From: an uncultured Eubacterium sp.
GTDB taxonomy: Bacteria > Bacillota > Clostridia > Oscillospirales > Acutalibacteraceae
NCBI GenBank assembly: GCA_900539325.1
Contig: UQCC01000009.1
Coordinates: 36,658-100,657 of the forward strand
Reading direction: 5' to 3'
Length of the DNA: 64,000 nucleotides
In this document: positions 26,407 to 34,619 of the stretch, piece by piece
Layout of the letters: every line of letters begins with the position of its first letter
Numbering within the stretch: the stretch's first letter is position 1
Made by a program: the position numbers and the translations under genes
The notes under the pieces: generated by a model
Databases searched by the model: none
Told to the model about the DNA's origin: nothing
The model's input: only the letters and a program-made list of their open reading frames with translations

Positions 26407-27054
26407 TTATTGAATGTCTTCAGCCTTTGAGTGTGCAAGTGACAATTCTGTTTGAAGTCTGAAAATCAAATCCTCACACTTATCAATTGCTTCCTCATAT
26501 ATTCTTGAAACTTGAATGAAACGCTCGTCGGTAACATTGGTATAATTACCCTCTGCGCTTGTTCTCAAGTTATTGATTTCCGAACGATTTTTATCTATTT
26601 TCTTTGTAAGGTGAGCCACATCACGCTTCAAGCCCTCATTTTCCTTTGAGAGTTTGCGATTTTCTTCACCCATAAGTCTGTGTTTGCTTACAAGAGAGTC
26701 ATATTTTTCCTGCAATTCTTTAAGCTGTGAATCGTCAACAACCTTAACCTCACGAGGAGCCTCATTGATTTTTTTCATCAATCTTTCTTTTTCTTCAACG
26801 GCATACTCGTTCTTTGTCTTTAGGCTTTCAACCTGCTCTTTAAGTTCCTTAACCTCGTATTCGAGCATGGAATTTTCATTTCTCAAATCCTTTACCTGAC
26901 TGTCGAAAACTTCAGACGCATTTTTTTGAATATTTATAAGATTTGCAACATATTCATCAACCTGCGCCGTGTCATAGCCTCTTAAAGATTTGTCAAATTC
27001 CACCTTGTTGTTGCCCAAAATTTGGTTTCTGTCTACGATTTCTTTATTGCTCAT
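26407..27054 (-). CDS. DivIVA-like coiled-coil protein in the Tad operon
   Basis: A 215-residue protein. The N-terminus has the DivIVA membrane-curvature motif (VEFDKSLRGYDTAQVDEYV, residues 18-36). A long heptad-rich coiled coil follows (about 45-170), then a short helical tail. There is no membrane segment. DivIVA-type proteins mark cell poles and septa; placement 27 bp after the DUF192 gene and 41 bp before the giant gene suggests it positions the pilus machinery or the giant protein (inference). ATG at 27054 behind GGAGAG. Confidence 0.78.
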   Translation of the reverse strand: MSNKEIVDRNQILGNNKVEFDKSLRGYDTAQVDEYVANLINIQKNASEVFDSQVKDLRNENSMLEYEVKELKEQVESLKTKNEYAVEEKERLMKKINEAPREVKVVDDSQLKELQEKYDSLVSKHRLMGEENRKLSKENEGLKRDVAHLTKKIDKNRSEINNLRTSAEGNYTNVTDERFIQVSRIYEEAIDKCEDLIFRLQTELSLAHSKAEDIQ

Positions 27055-27081
27055 TATTAACTCTCCAAAAAGTTTATTTTA

Positions 27082-27426
27082 TTATTTAAAAGCCAAAACA
27101 TCCCCGACGGTTATGCCGAGTTTTTCAGCTGTTCCCGCATTTAATTCAAGAATTTTTTTGCAATTTTTAACTCTTTTTCTCACCTTATGCGGAGGAACGG
27201 CAGGGTCGATAAACAAAACCCTGTTGTCATTGTCAAGTGCAACGGTATCTATGGCAAAACGCATACCAAAAGTATGAATTTCATCACACGGAGTAAGCAG
27301 AAGTCCGTGATTTTCAGCCATACTTTTGCGATACATAAGCCCCATAAACCTGCGTACAAAGTGATTTGCGTTTTCAACTTCTTCAACAAGAAGTTCGTCG
27401 CCTTTATATGCTTTTAACATTTTCAT
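27082..27426 (-). CDS. DUF192 protein
   Basis: A 114-residue protein with the DUF192 (PF02643) landmarks: RRFMGLMYRKSM, HTFGMRFAIDTVALD, VLFIDP and LELNAGTAEKLGITVGD. The function of the family is unknown; homologues often lie in pilus or secretion clusters. No signal peptide here. The start codon overlaps the tadC stop codon (TAATG), so its dose is tied to TadC. Confidence 0.85.
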   Translation of the reverse strand: MKMLKAYKGDELLVEEVENANHFVRRFMGLMYRKSMAENHGLLLTPCDEIHTFGMRFAIDTVALDNDNRVLFIDPAVPPHKVRKRVKNCKKILELNAGTAEKLGITVGDVLAFK

Positions 27427-28364
27427 TAAAGTCCGCCTTTAAACTGATCCATAACCTGAATAATAACAGGGCCCATAATAATACAAATAATTGCCGGCAA
27501 AATCAAAAGTACGGTAGGAATGGTCATCTTTGACGGAACCTTTGCCGCTCTTTCTCTGATTTCCTCTCTCTTTGCAACACGGAGCTGCTCCGATTGAGCC
27601 GAAAGAACATTTGTAATAGGAATACCAAGTGTATTGGCTTGAACTACCGCCGATACAAAGGTTTTGAGCTCATCAACATCGGTTGAATCCGATAATGTTT
27701 TAAGAGCTTCGTTTCTGCTTTTACCGAGCTGAATTTGTCTAAATACAGTTACAAGTTCATCAATAAGCGGACCTTCCATACGCTCCGACACTTTAAGAAG
27801 CGAAGCGTCAAAGCTAAGACCTGCCTCCATACAAACACTGAGAAGGTCAAGTGTATCCGCAAGCTGTGACCTGATTGCCTGCTGATGACTTTTTATCTTT
27901 GAATTAAGCACAATGGTAGGTGCAAGAACAGAAAGCATACTTCCGATTAAAATAATCAACCAAAAATAACTTGTTACATCCATAAGCAAAATGCCTATGC
28001 CTGAAAATATAATTACACCCAAAACTGCAACAGCGGTTTTAAGATATGTAAAGCTGCCTGTCGACATATGTATGCCGGCTTTTCTGAGTTGAAGTGCAAG
28101 CTTTTCGGTTTCCTGTCTTTTACGGGCAGACTTTGTTTGCTTGTTACCCTGAGCATCAAGATTTGAAAGCTTGTTAACAATAGGCTTTATATTACGGTCA
28201 TAAAACGAAGTTTCAACATTTTTGTACTCGGCGGTAACAACCTCTTTACCGATTGATTTCATTCTTGTAAGGTTGTTATCCTCTTCTTTACCTTTTTTGC
28301 CGAATACTGCAATGCACAAAACCAAAATAAGCAGTGCATATGCAATTACCAATAAAGCAATCAT
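27426..28364 (-). CDS. tadC: Tad pilus inner-membrane platform protein TadC
   Basis: A 312-residue type II secretion F-domain protein. An N-terminal helix is followed by a cytoplasmic region, a helix pair near 115-165, then the GspF-type domain (QLADTLDLLSVCMEAGLSFDASL) and a C-terminal helix. With TadB it forms the membrane platform on which TadA drives pilin assembly. It sits 15 bp after tadB and shares its layout, as expected for this pair of paralogues. Confidence 0.9.
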   Translation of the reverse strand: MIALLVIAYALLILVLCIAVFGKKGKEEDNNLTRMKSIGKEVVTAEYKNVETSFYDRNIKPIVNKLSNLDAQGNKQTKSARKRQETEKLALQLRKAGIHMSTGSFTYLKTAVAVLGVIIFSGIGILLMDVTSYFWLIILIGSMLSVLAPTIVLNSKIKSHQQAIRSQLADTLDLLSVCMEAGLSFDASLLKVSERMEGPLIDELVTVFRQIQLGKSRNEALKTLSDSTDVDELKTFVSAVVQANTLGIPITNVLSAQSEQLRVAKREEIRERAAKVPSKMTIPTVLLILPAIICIIMGPVIIQVMDQFKGGL

Positions 28365-28379
28365 AAAATTCTCCTAAAC

Positions 28380-29351
28380 TTACATCTTGATGTTAATAAT
28401 TTTTCGTACCGCCAAGAAACAAAGAACCTCAAGTCCTGCCGCCACTCCCAAGAATATGTGGCCCATATTTGTTGTAAAAAGCGGCATAATGAATTCTCTG
28501 TTTACAAAGAAAAACAATACGCAAAGAATAATCGGCATTGAACCTACCATAAGTCCCGTTGTTTTTCCGGCTGATGTAGATGCCTTAAGTTCCTGCTTAA
28601 GTTTCATCTTTTCCTTAATGGAATTTGCAATGCCCTCCAAAATTGATGACAAATTACCGCCTGTTTGTCTTTGAATAAGCACGGATGATACCATAAGCGG
28701 AAGATACTGGCTGTTAATTCTTTTGTTAAGTCGTTCGAGTGCCTCATCCATAGGCATACCCATTGACATTTCTTCCAAAACCGTACCGAATTCGGAAGCA
28801 ATCGGATCCGGCATATCCTTTGAAATAGCCTCCATAGCCTGAGTAAAGCTAAGGCCGGCACGAAGCGAACTGCAAGAAAGCATAAGTGCGTCCGAAAGCT
28901 GAACATCAAACTTTTTTACTCTCTGCTTTTGCTTGATTTTTACTATTGCAAACGGAATCATTGCACCGATAACTGCGGCAATAATTGCAACGGTAGCTAA
29001 ACTGTCGGATATAAGAAGAATAAAGAGTGCCGGCAAAACCGCAACTATTACCCAAATGAGCAAAAACTCCTCGGGACGCATTTTTATGTCCGCACTTTGA
29101 AGCTGACTGTAAAGTGCCGATGCGAATTTTACAAAAAAGCCGTTTTCGTTTTCTTTTTTTCTTCTCGTTTTCTTTTTATTTTTTACAAGAGCAACCTCTG
29201 TGTATCCCTCCTGCTTTTTGAGTTCCTCCATTCTTTTCTCTGCGGCAATTTTTGAAGAGCCGAAAGTATAAGACAAAATAAGAGCAATAACAAATGCAAG
29301 CAGGGCAAAAGCTACCGTTATTATGATTACGCTAATCGTTGAACCAGTCAT
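28380..29351 (-). CDS. tadB: Tad pilus inner-membrane platform protein TadB
   Basis: A 323-residue type II secretion F-domain protein. It has an N-terminal helix, a Lys/Arg-rich cytoplasmic stretch (KNKKKTRRKKEN), paired helices near residues 100-145, the F-domain (LSDALMLSCSSLRAGLSFTQ), and two C-terminal helices. The reading frame starts inside the end of the ATPase gene (20-bp overlap), pointing to coupled translation of motor and platform. Assigned TadB rather than TadC from gene order. Confidence 0.9.
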   Translation of the reverse strand: MTGSTISVIIITVAFALLAFVIALILSYTFGSSKIAAEKRMEELKKQEGYTEVALVKNKKKTRRKKENENGFFVKFASALYSQLQSADIKMRPEEFLLIWVIVAVLPALFILLISDSLATVAIIAAVIGAMIPFAIVKIKQKQRVKKFDVQLSDALMLSCSSLRAGLSFTQAMEAISKDMPDPIASEFGTVLEEMSMGMPMDEALERLNKRINSQYLPLMVSSVLIQRQTGGNLSSILEGIANSIKEKMKLKQELKASTSAGKTTGLMVGSMPIILCVLFFFVNREFIMPLFTTNMGHIFLGVAAGLEVLCFLAVRKIINIKM

Positions 29352-30687
29352 TGTTAACCACTACTCCGTTTTCTCTGATTTTTTCAACACATTTAGGAAT
29401 GATACCCGTAGGCTTGAACACACCCTTAAACTTACCGTTTGAGTCGTATTCACCCTCGGTTTCATAAGTGAATATATCCTGCATTCTGACAACATCACCC
29501 TCCATACCGACAATTTCGGAAACAGAGGTTACTTTTCTTGAACCGTCACGCAAACGAGCCTGCTGAACAATAAGGTTAATAGCGGATGCAACCTGATCTC
29601 TGATAGCCTTTGACGGCAATTCCGAACCGGACATCATAACCATTGTTTCAATACGGGAAATTGAGTCTCTCGGCGAGTTGGCGTGGATTGTTGTAAGTGA
29701 GCCGTCGTGACCTGTGTTCATTGCCTGAAGCATATCCAAGGTTTCTTCGCTACGAACCTCACCTACGATGATACGGTCGGGTCTCATACGAAGGGAGTTA
29801 ACTACCAAGTCACGGATACTGACTCGACCCTTGCCCTCCATGTTAGCCGGACGGGCTTCGAGAGTGAGAACATGCTCCTGATGAAGCTGAACTTCGGCAG
29901 AGTCTTCGATTGTAATAATTCTTTCGTCCGAAGGAATGTATGACGAAAGTACATTAAGAAGTGTTGTTTTACCCGAACCTGTACCGCCGGATACGATAAT
30001 ATTGAGCTTACCTTTTACGGCAGCCTCCAAAAATTCAAGCATTTTTGGTGATACGGAGCCCCATTTTACAAGGTTATCGGCTGTAATCGGAGTTTTGCCG
30101 AACTTACGAATTGTAAGAATAGGACCGATAAGTGAAAGAGGCGGGATAATTACATTTACACGGGAACCGTCAAGCAAACGGGCGTCACACATCGGGCTTG
30201 ATTCATCAACGTGTCTGCCAACCTTTGATACGATTCTGTCAACAATCTGCATAAGATGGTCGTTATCTTTAAACTGAATGTCGGTAAGAACAAGCTTACC
30301 TTTTGATTCAACATAAACATGGTCATAGCCGTTTACCATAATTTCGGAATATTTGTCACTATCAATAAGCGGCTGAATAGGACCAAAGCCCATAATATCA
30401 TCAAACAGCTCTTTTTTGACCGTTTCTCTGTCAACTCTCGGAATATTAAAATCCGGTCGTTCAACATATTCGTCAATGAGCTTTCTCATTCCTTCGTCGG
30501 AAACATCGGCATTATCGCTACCAAGCTGTTGCTCAATAATCATTGAGTGAATTCGTGCCTTAACATCCGAATATCTGTCCTCAAGAGCCGGTCTGATTTT
30601 ATCCGAGGATTCGTGATTTGCAAACGCCGACTGTGTTGCTCCCTCTTCGTTTGTAGATGTTGAACTGTATCTGTCAAGTAATCCCAT
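29332..30687 (-). CDS. tadA: Tad pilus assembly ATPase TadA / CpaF
   Basis: A 451-residue secretion ATPase of the GspE/CpaF class. N-terminal helical domain, then FDDIMGFGPIQPLIDSDKYS and the catalytic core: Walker A SGGTGSGKTTLLN near residue 238, the acidic box around ITIEDSAEVQL, RMRPDRIIVGEVR (Walker B) and a His box (TGHDGSLTTIHANSP). It powers polymerisation of the Flp pilin. Followed by tadB with overlap, preceded by the TadZ gene by 30 bp. Confidence 0.95.
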   Translation of the reverse strand: MGLLDRYSSTSTNEEGATQSAFANHESSDKIRPALEDRYSDVKARIHSMIIEQQLGSDNADVSDEGMRKLIDEYVERPDFNIPRVDRETVKKELFDDIMGFGPIQPLIDSDKYSEIMVNGYDHVYVESKGKLVLTDIQFKDNDHLMQIVDRIVSKVGRHVDESSPMCDARLLDGSRVNVIIPPLSLIGPILTIRKFGKTPITADNLVKWGSVSPKMLEFLEAAVKGKLNIIVSGGTGSGKTTLLNVLSSYIPSDERIITIEDSAEVQLHQEHVLTLEARPANMEGKGRVSIRDLVVNSLRMRPDRIIVGEVRSEETLDMLQAMNTGHDGSLTTIHANSPRDSISRIETMVMMSGSELPSKAIRDQVASAINLIVQQARLRDGSRKVTSVSEIVGMEGDVVRMQDIFTYETEGEYDSNGKFKGVFKPTGIIPKCVEKIRENGVVVNNDWFND

Positions 30688-30717
30688 TTATGTATCTTCT
30701 TTCGTCAAACTTAAAAA

Positions 30718-31923
30718 TTATTTAGCAAAAAGTCCTTTTTTCTTTTCCTTGCTTTTCGCCTTTGCAAGTCCCTCTTTGCCCTCTCTTTCAAGAATTACCT
30801 TTTCGGTAAAAGCATTGAGTTCCTTTGAAAATGCGGCTCTCGGCTTGTACGAAACAGCCGGTTGACCGCTGTTAAGAGAATCGTTAATTGTTTTAAGGTC
30901 GCTTGAGAATATTGCATAAGCTTCCATATTCAAAATATTTTCGTAATCGCTGATTTTAACATTGTTTTTCTTTGTGTTTTTATTAATAATAAGCTTAACC
31001 TTGTCGCTTTGATTGATTTGATACAAAACATTTTGGCAAAGTTTTGCACGCTTAAGCGACAAAATGTTGACATCGTTTACCATAAAGATTGTATCGCTCG
31101 ATTCAAGTGCCGTAATAACCGGGTCGGTAAGGTTACAGCCGCAATCAAGAATAATGTATTCATAATAATTTCTGGCTACATCAATAATGGCTTTTACATG
31201 ACCTGACTGCACATAGTCTGCAAGTTCCGGTGATGAAGGAGAAGCAAGCACCGAAAGACCCGAAGCGTGAGTAACAGTGCAGTTTGTAAGATTGTCAATA
31301 GAAATACCGAGTGTATCTCTTACAACATCAACTATGGTTTCGGTCGGATTAAGGTCAAGTGCCATATCCGAATCACCAAACTGCAAATCAAGGTCTATAA
31401 GCAAAGTCTTTTTGCCTCGGCTTGCAAGATTAACCGCAAGGTTTGTGGAAATTGTGGTTTTGCCTACACCGCCCTTACCGCTGAAAAACGAGTAAACATG
31501 CGACCTTGTTTTACGCTCAACATTAATTTTTTTGCTGAGCTTTCTCTCGCTGTTTATTACGCCCTCAAGGTTGCGTGTAAGTTCGTCAGTCGAAATTTCC
31601 ATATTCATAACCTGACGAACACCGTAACGAGCGGCAGTGTTTACAAGGTCTACGGTAACATCATCCGTCATTACAACAGGTGAGCAACCGTTTGACGCAA
31701 GTTCCATATCTTCAATGAAGCCAAAGAAGTCATCATCAATATCCGCACTTTCAGCCGCAAAAATTACAACATCCGGCGCATAACCCAAAATTCTTGTTTT
31801 TGCCTCATTGTTAAATTCGCTGTAACCGATGATTTCAAGCTTTTCAGGGTCAATTTTGTTTTTGATGTTTACTTTAAATTCTGTTTGCTCGGCGCAAACA
31901 ACAATGTTTATTAAATCAGCCAT
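30718..31923 (-). CDS. tadZ: Pilus localisation ATPase TadZ / CpaE
   Basis: A 401-residue protein. Residues 1-125 form an atypical receiver-like domain (INIVVCAEQTEF; GYAPDVVIFAAES). The rest is a ParA/MinD-type ATPase with a deviant Walker A FSGKGGVGKTTISTNLAVNL, DLDLQFGD and YIILDCGCNLTDPV. The C-terminus is a Lys-rich tail. TadZ/CpaE proteins place the Tad machine, often at a pole. With the DivIVA-like gene in the same operon, spatial control of the pilus is a reasonable inference. Confidence 0.9.
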   Translation of the reverse strand: MADLINIVVCAEQTEFKVNIKNKIDPEKLEIIGYSEFNNEAKTRILGYAPDVVIFAAESADIDDDFFGFIEDMELASNGCSPVVMTDDVTVDLVNTAARYGVRQVMNMEISTDELTRNLEGVINSERKLSKKINVERKTRSHVYSFFSGKGGVGKTTISTNLAVNLASRGKKTLLIDLDLQFGDSDMALDLNPTETIVDVVRDTLGISIDNLTNCTVTHASGLSVLASPSSPELADYVQSGHVKAIIDVARNYYEYIILDCGCNLTDPVITALESSDTIFMVNDVNILSLKRAKLCQNVLYQINQSDKVKLIINKNTKKNNVKISDYENILNMEAYAIFSSDLKTINDSLNSGQPAVSYKPRAAFSKELNAFTEKVILEREGKEGLAKAKSKEKKKGLFAK

Positions 31924-31949
31924 ATTTATTCTCCGTTATCTGAAAATTA

Positions 31950-32669
31950 TTATTGTGCGGCAGTTGTTTGCTGTGCGTCTGCCTTTTGAGTTGTAACAAC
32001 ATTTTCTCTGTGCTTCAAAACAAGTTTAAACGAATTTTCATTTTCAATTTTATAAAGCTTCAAAGCCTGTTTTTCGGTTACAGATACGGTAAGAGTATTA
32101 TAATCCGTAACGGTCTTGCCCGATTCAGAAGCTGTCTTGCTTGCCGTAGCGGTTGATACTCTCAAAATTTCAAGGTTTTTGTATGCAATTTTTGATTTTT
32201 GGCTTACGCCGTCATATACCAAAACATCAACCTTGTCACCCTCGCTGATATATCCGTCTGCACCGATTACGCTTGCCGCATTAAACGAATAAGCAACCCT
32301 GCCCTTAGGAAGTTTAAGCGAAAGAGCCACATCCGAACCGTCAATTGATTCAAGACGCTTGACATTGATAGGTTCATTTGCATAAAGCGGGTCAACCGTT
32401 ACTTGATTAATGAGCTGTTTTTTATCTGTTGCAACATCGCCTGTTACATCATCTGCAACAACGGTCTTTTTTTGAAACACACCTGCTTCGTCGGCAAACA
32501 TATCCTCTGTAATTGTGGTGTTTTTTGCCATATCGGCAACCGGAACGATAATCTCAACCGTATCGGCATCCTTAATGGTTGTCTTTTTGTCGATTTCGCT
32601 TGCAAAGAAATATGTAGCAAAGCCTGCGATTAATGCAAAAATAACTGCAATCAAATAAACCTTTTTCAT
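31950..32669 (-). CDS. cpaB: Flp pilus assembly protein CpaB / RcpC with SAF domain
   Basis: A 239-residue protein with an N-terminal membrane helix (residues 4-23) and the rest extracytoplasmic. An SAF-like domain (VEIIVPVADMAKNTTITEDMF) is followed by the RcpC/CpaB region (VALSLKLPKGRVAYSFNAAS, YISEGDKVDVLV). In diderms CpaB sits with the secretin; no secretin gene is present here, consistent with a single-membrane host. C-terminus is Gln/Thr/Ala-rich. ATG behind AAAAGGAG. Confidence 0.9.
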   Translation of the reverse strand: MKKVYLIAVIFALIAGFATYFFASEIDKKTTIKDADTVEIIVPVADMAKNTTITEDMFADEAGVFQKKTVVADDVTGDVATDKKQLINQVTVDPLYANEPINVKRLESIDGSDVALSLKLPKGRVAYSFNAASVIGADGYISEGDKVDVLVYDGVSQKSKIAYKNLEILRVSTATASKTASESGKTVTDYNTLTVSVTEKQALKLYKIENENSFKLVLKHRENVVTTQKADAQQTTAAQ

Positions 32670-32725
32670 TTTGTTCTCCTTTTAGATGAAGTCCTGCCTT
32701 GACAAAACTTTAAAATTATTTTTTT

Positions 32726-32748
32726 CAGAGAGTATAAACTACTCTCTG
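32726..32748. other. Stem-loop between tadE and cpaB
   Basis: A 9-bp perfect stem CAGAGAGTA / TACTCTCTG, 5-nt loop, in the 124-bp gap. On the coding strand it is followed by A residues, not T, so it looks like an mRNA processing or stability element rather than a terminator. Confidence 0.5.
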
Positions 32749-32793
32749 TATTTTATTATATTAATAAATATTAAGCGACGGAATTTCAACCGA

Positions 32794-33444
32794 TTAACCG
32801 TTAGAAAAACTGTTTGCTTCCACCTTATAAACAGACTTGCACCTCAGCTTACGGGTCATATGGTCCTCGCTTGCATCGGCACCCCAATTAACAAGAGGCG
32901 TAATTGCATGATGAGTGCCCTCAACAAGCACTATCACATCTCCGTTTGAACGGTTTGCCACCTTATAATCAAATGCCGACGGCGAAGTCAAATACTCCTT
33001 ATCGTATGTATACGACAGAGTAACCGACACATCGGTAAAATTCGACGGAATGGTATTGCGTACCTGATTAAGTATCCTTATTTCCTGATCCGAAAGTCCG
33101 CTGCTTGCCTGCTCGGCATCGCTTGCCGTACCGTTTAAAACCGATTTGCATGCATCAAGGCTGTAAGTTTTGCCGTATGATGTTACCGTTCCGTCCGGAC
33201 TGTAAGTAACTTCCGGAATCTTATTACCGTCATCATATGCCACACGGTCATATTCTACACAGGCAACACGGGCGGCATTTCGAGCCGAATTTTCCACATT
33301 CAAACGGGTATAAAAAAGCCAGCCAAAATCAAGAATCATGGCTAATAGCAACATAAATATAGGAAACACGAGCACAAATTCAAGCATGGACTGACCGTCC
33401 TCGTTTTTTTCCTTTTCCCAAATACGGTAATATAATTTTTTCAA
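32794..33444 (-). CDS. tadE: TadE-like minor pseudopilin
   Basis: A 216-residue protein beginning with TTG at 33444 (AGAGGTG site; no better ATG). A short basic leader ends NEDG, then QSMLEFVLVFPIFMLLLAMI: the prepilin-type cleavage site with Glu at +5 and Phe at +6. The hydrophobic helix is followed by NSARNAARVACVEYD, typical of TadE. The remainder is an extracellular beta-rich domain. Probably processed by the peptidase at 33764 and part of the pilus base or tip. Confidence 0.88.
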   Translation of the reverse strand: MKKLYYRIWEKEKNEDGQSMLEFVLVFPIFMLLLAMILDFGWLFYTRLNVENSARNAARVACVEYDRVAYDDGNKIPEVTYSPDGTVTSYGKTYSLDACKSVLNGTASDAEQASSGLSDQEIRILNQVRNTIPSNFTDVSVTLSYTYDKEYLTSPSAFDYKVANRSNGDVIVLVEGTHHAITPLVNWGADASEDHMTRKLRCKSVYKVEANSFSNG

Positions 33445-33505
33445 GAGATTTCACCTCTTAATATTCATTTACATAAATTTAACATTATGCCCAATTATGA
33501 ATAGT

Positions 33506-33525
33506 GGGGCAGGAAATCCTGCCCC
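33506..33525. other. GC-rich stem-loop between the pilin gene and tadE
   Basis: GGGGCAGGA / TCCTGCCCC with a 2-nt loop (effectively an 8-bp stem with 4-nt loop). It starts 33 bp after the pilin stop, has no T run on the coding strand, and lies in a 113-bp gap. A barrier protecting a pilin-rich 5' transcript from decay is the likely role (inference). Confidence 0.55.
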
Positions 33526-33557
33526 AAATCCACTTTTAGTTTTTAACAAAAACTTAA

Positions 33558-33728
33558 TTATAAAACGTTGTCAAGCTCATTAAGCTGATTCTGAGCCTTG
33601 TTCTTAACCTTAGCGCTCTTCTTGTTAATGAGTACAAGAACTGCAATAAGTACGATTGCTACAAGAGCAATGATAAGTACATATTCAAGCATGCCTTGAC
33701 CGTTTTCGTCTTTGATAAACTTCATCAT
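33558..33728 (-). CDS. flp: Flp-type major pilin
   Basis: A 56-residue protein read directly from the sequence: ATG-ATG at 33728 behind AAGGAG. The leader MMKFIKDENG is followed by QGMLEYVLIIALVAIVLIAV, the class IVb Flp signature with Glu +5 and Tyr +6 after the Gly-10 cleavage point. After the hydrophobic helix comes a short Lys/Asn-rich tail ending LNELDNVL. Mature length about 46 residues, normal for Flp. It is the only obvious Flp pilin in the window and lies directly after its presumed peptidase. Confidence 0.93.
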   Translation of the reverse strand: MMKFIKDENGQGMLEYVLIIALVAIVLIAVLVLINKKSAKVKNKAQNQLNELDNVL

Positions 33729-33763
33729 AATAATTTACTCCTTTATATAATTTTATTTATGAT

Positions 33764-34453
33764 TTAAAATATATTTTCAATTTGCAACCTCTCAATGAGC
33801 GGAAAGCAAATAGAAATTACCGAACCTAATGAGATCAGCGGACCGAGAGGAATCATTGTTTTGATTCCGCCTTTTTTGGTTGCCTTCAAATATACAAGGC
33901 AAATCAAAGCCAGCAATCCCACAATTACCATTGATTGAAGGAACAACGGAAAATAAATACACAAGCCAAGCACTGCGCAATATTTTGTGTCCCCGGCACC
34001 TACCGGAACCTTGAGCATTGTTGTAAATGCACAAGAGCCGAAGCCGATAATAAAACCAATGATTGCCGTCAAAAATATCGACGGGTCTTTTTGCGTTACA
34101 CCGTAATATGTAAGATACACCGCCTGAACTATTATCATACAGAGCAGAAGCGGATTTGGAATTTTCCTTACCAACGAATCAACAACAGCTATTGACGCTA
34201 TCGGAATGAGAAGCAACTCATTTCTGATTGCGAGTGCCGTATCCGTTGCGGTCAGCATAATCGCCGTGGAAGCAATTACTCCGACAACAATCGACATCAC
34301 CTTAAATATCGGCGTGTCTATCGGTGCTGCCTTTACCGGGTCATCCGTCCTTTTGAGTGTCAATCTTTTTGAAGCAAAAATTGTAACAACTCCGAGAACT
34401 ACTCCCCAAGCAACTCCGATTAATATCTTAATCAAAATTGAACTTGTAAACAT
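33764..34453 (-). CDS. Type IV prepilin peptidase (TadV / CpaA, A24 family)
   Basis: The start at 34453 is chosen because AGGAGATCAG precedes it; 229 residues. A polytopic membrane aspartyl protease with about six helices. The first catalytic Asp is in VVDSLVRKIPNPLLL and the second in VPVGAGDTKYCAV (the GxGD motif). It lacks the cytoplasmic methylase domain of large PilD enzymes, as usual for TadV. First gene of the Tad operon, 35 bp before the pilin gene. Confidence 0.9.
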   Translation of the reverse strand: MFTSSILIKILIGVAWGVVLGVVTIFASKRLTLKRTDDPVKAAPIDTPIFKVMSIVVGVIASTAIMLTATDTALAIRNELLLIPIASIAVVDSLVRKIPNPLLLCMIIVQAVYLTYYGVTQKDPSIFLTAIIGFIIGFGSCAFTTMLKVPVGAGDTKYCAVLGLCIYFPLFLQSMVIVGLLALICLVYLKATKKGGIKTMIPLGPLISLGSVISICFPLIERLQIENIF

Positions 34454-34490
34454 CTGATCTCCTGCGGAACTTCTTGTGTTCCTTAACATA

Positions 34491-34592
34491 AGAATAATAC
34501 TTTTCTCACACTTTTTCAATAAAAAGTTCACACATTTTTCATTTTTGTAAGATTTAGTAATTTGAAAAAGTGATTTTGTGCAAATTGCACAA
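34491..34592 (-). promoter_or_regulatory. Presumed Tad operon promoter with upstream 17-bp palindrome
   Basis: Minus-strand TTGAAA (34514-34519), 17-bp spacer and a weak -10 TATTCT (34491-34496). About 57 bp upstream of the -35 lies the perfect palindrome TTGTGCAA-A-TTGCACAA (34576-34592), lacking a T run, so more like an operator than a terminator for the methyltransferase gene ending at 34620. Confidence 0.5.
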
Positions 34593-34619
34593 AGAATTTA
34601 ATCTTCAGTTAATTTTTAG

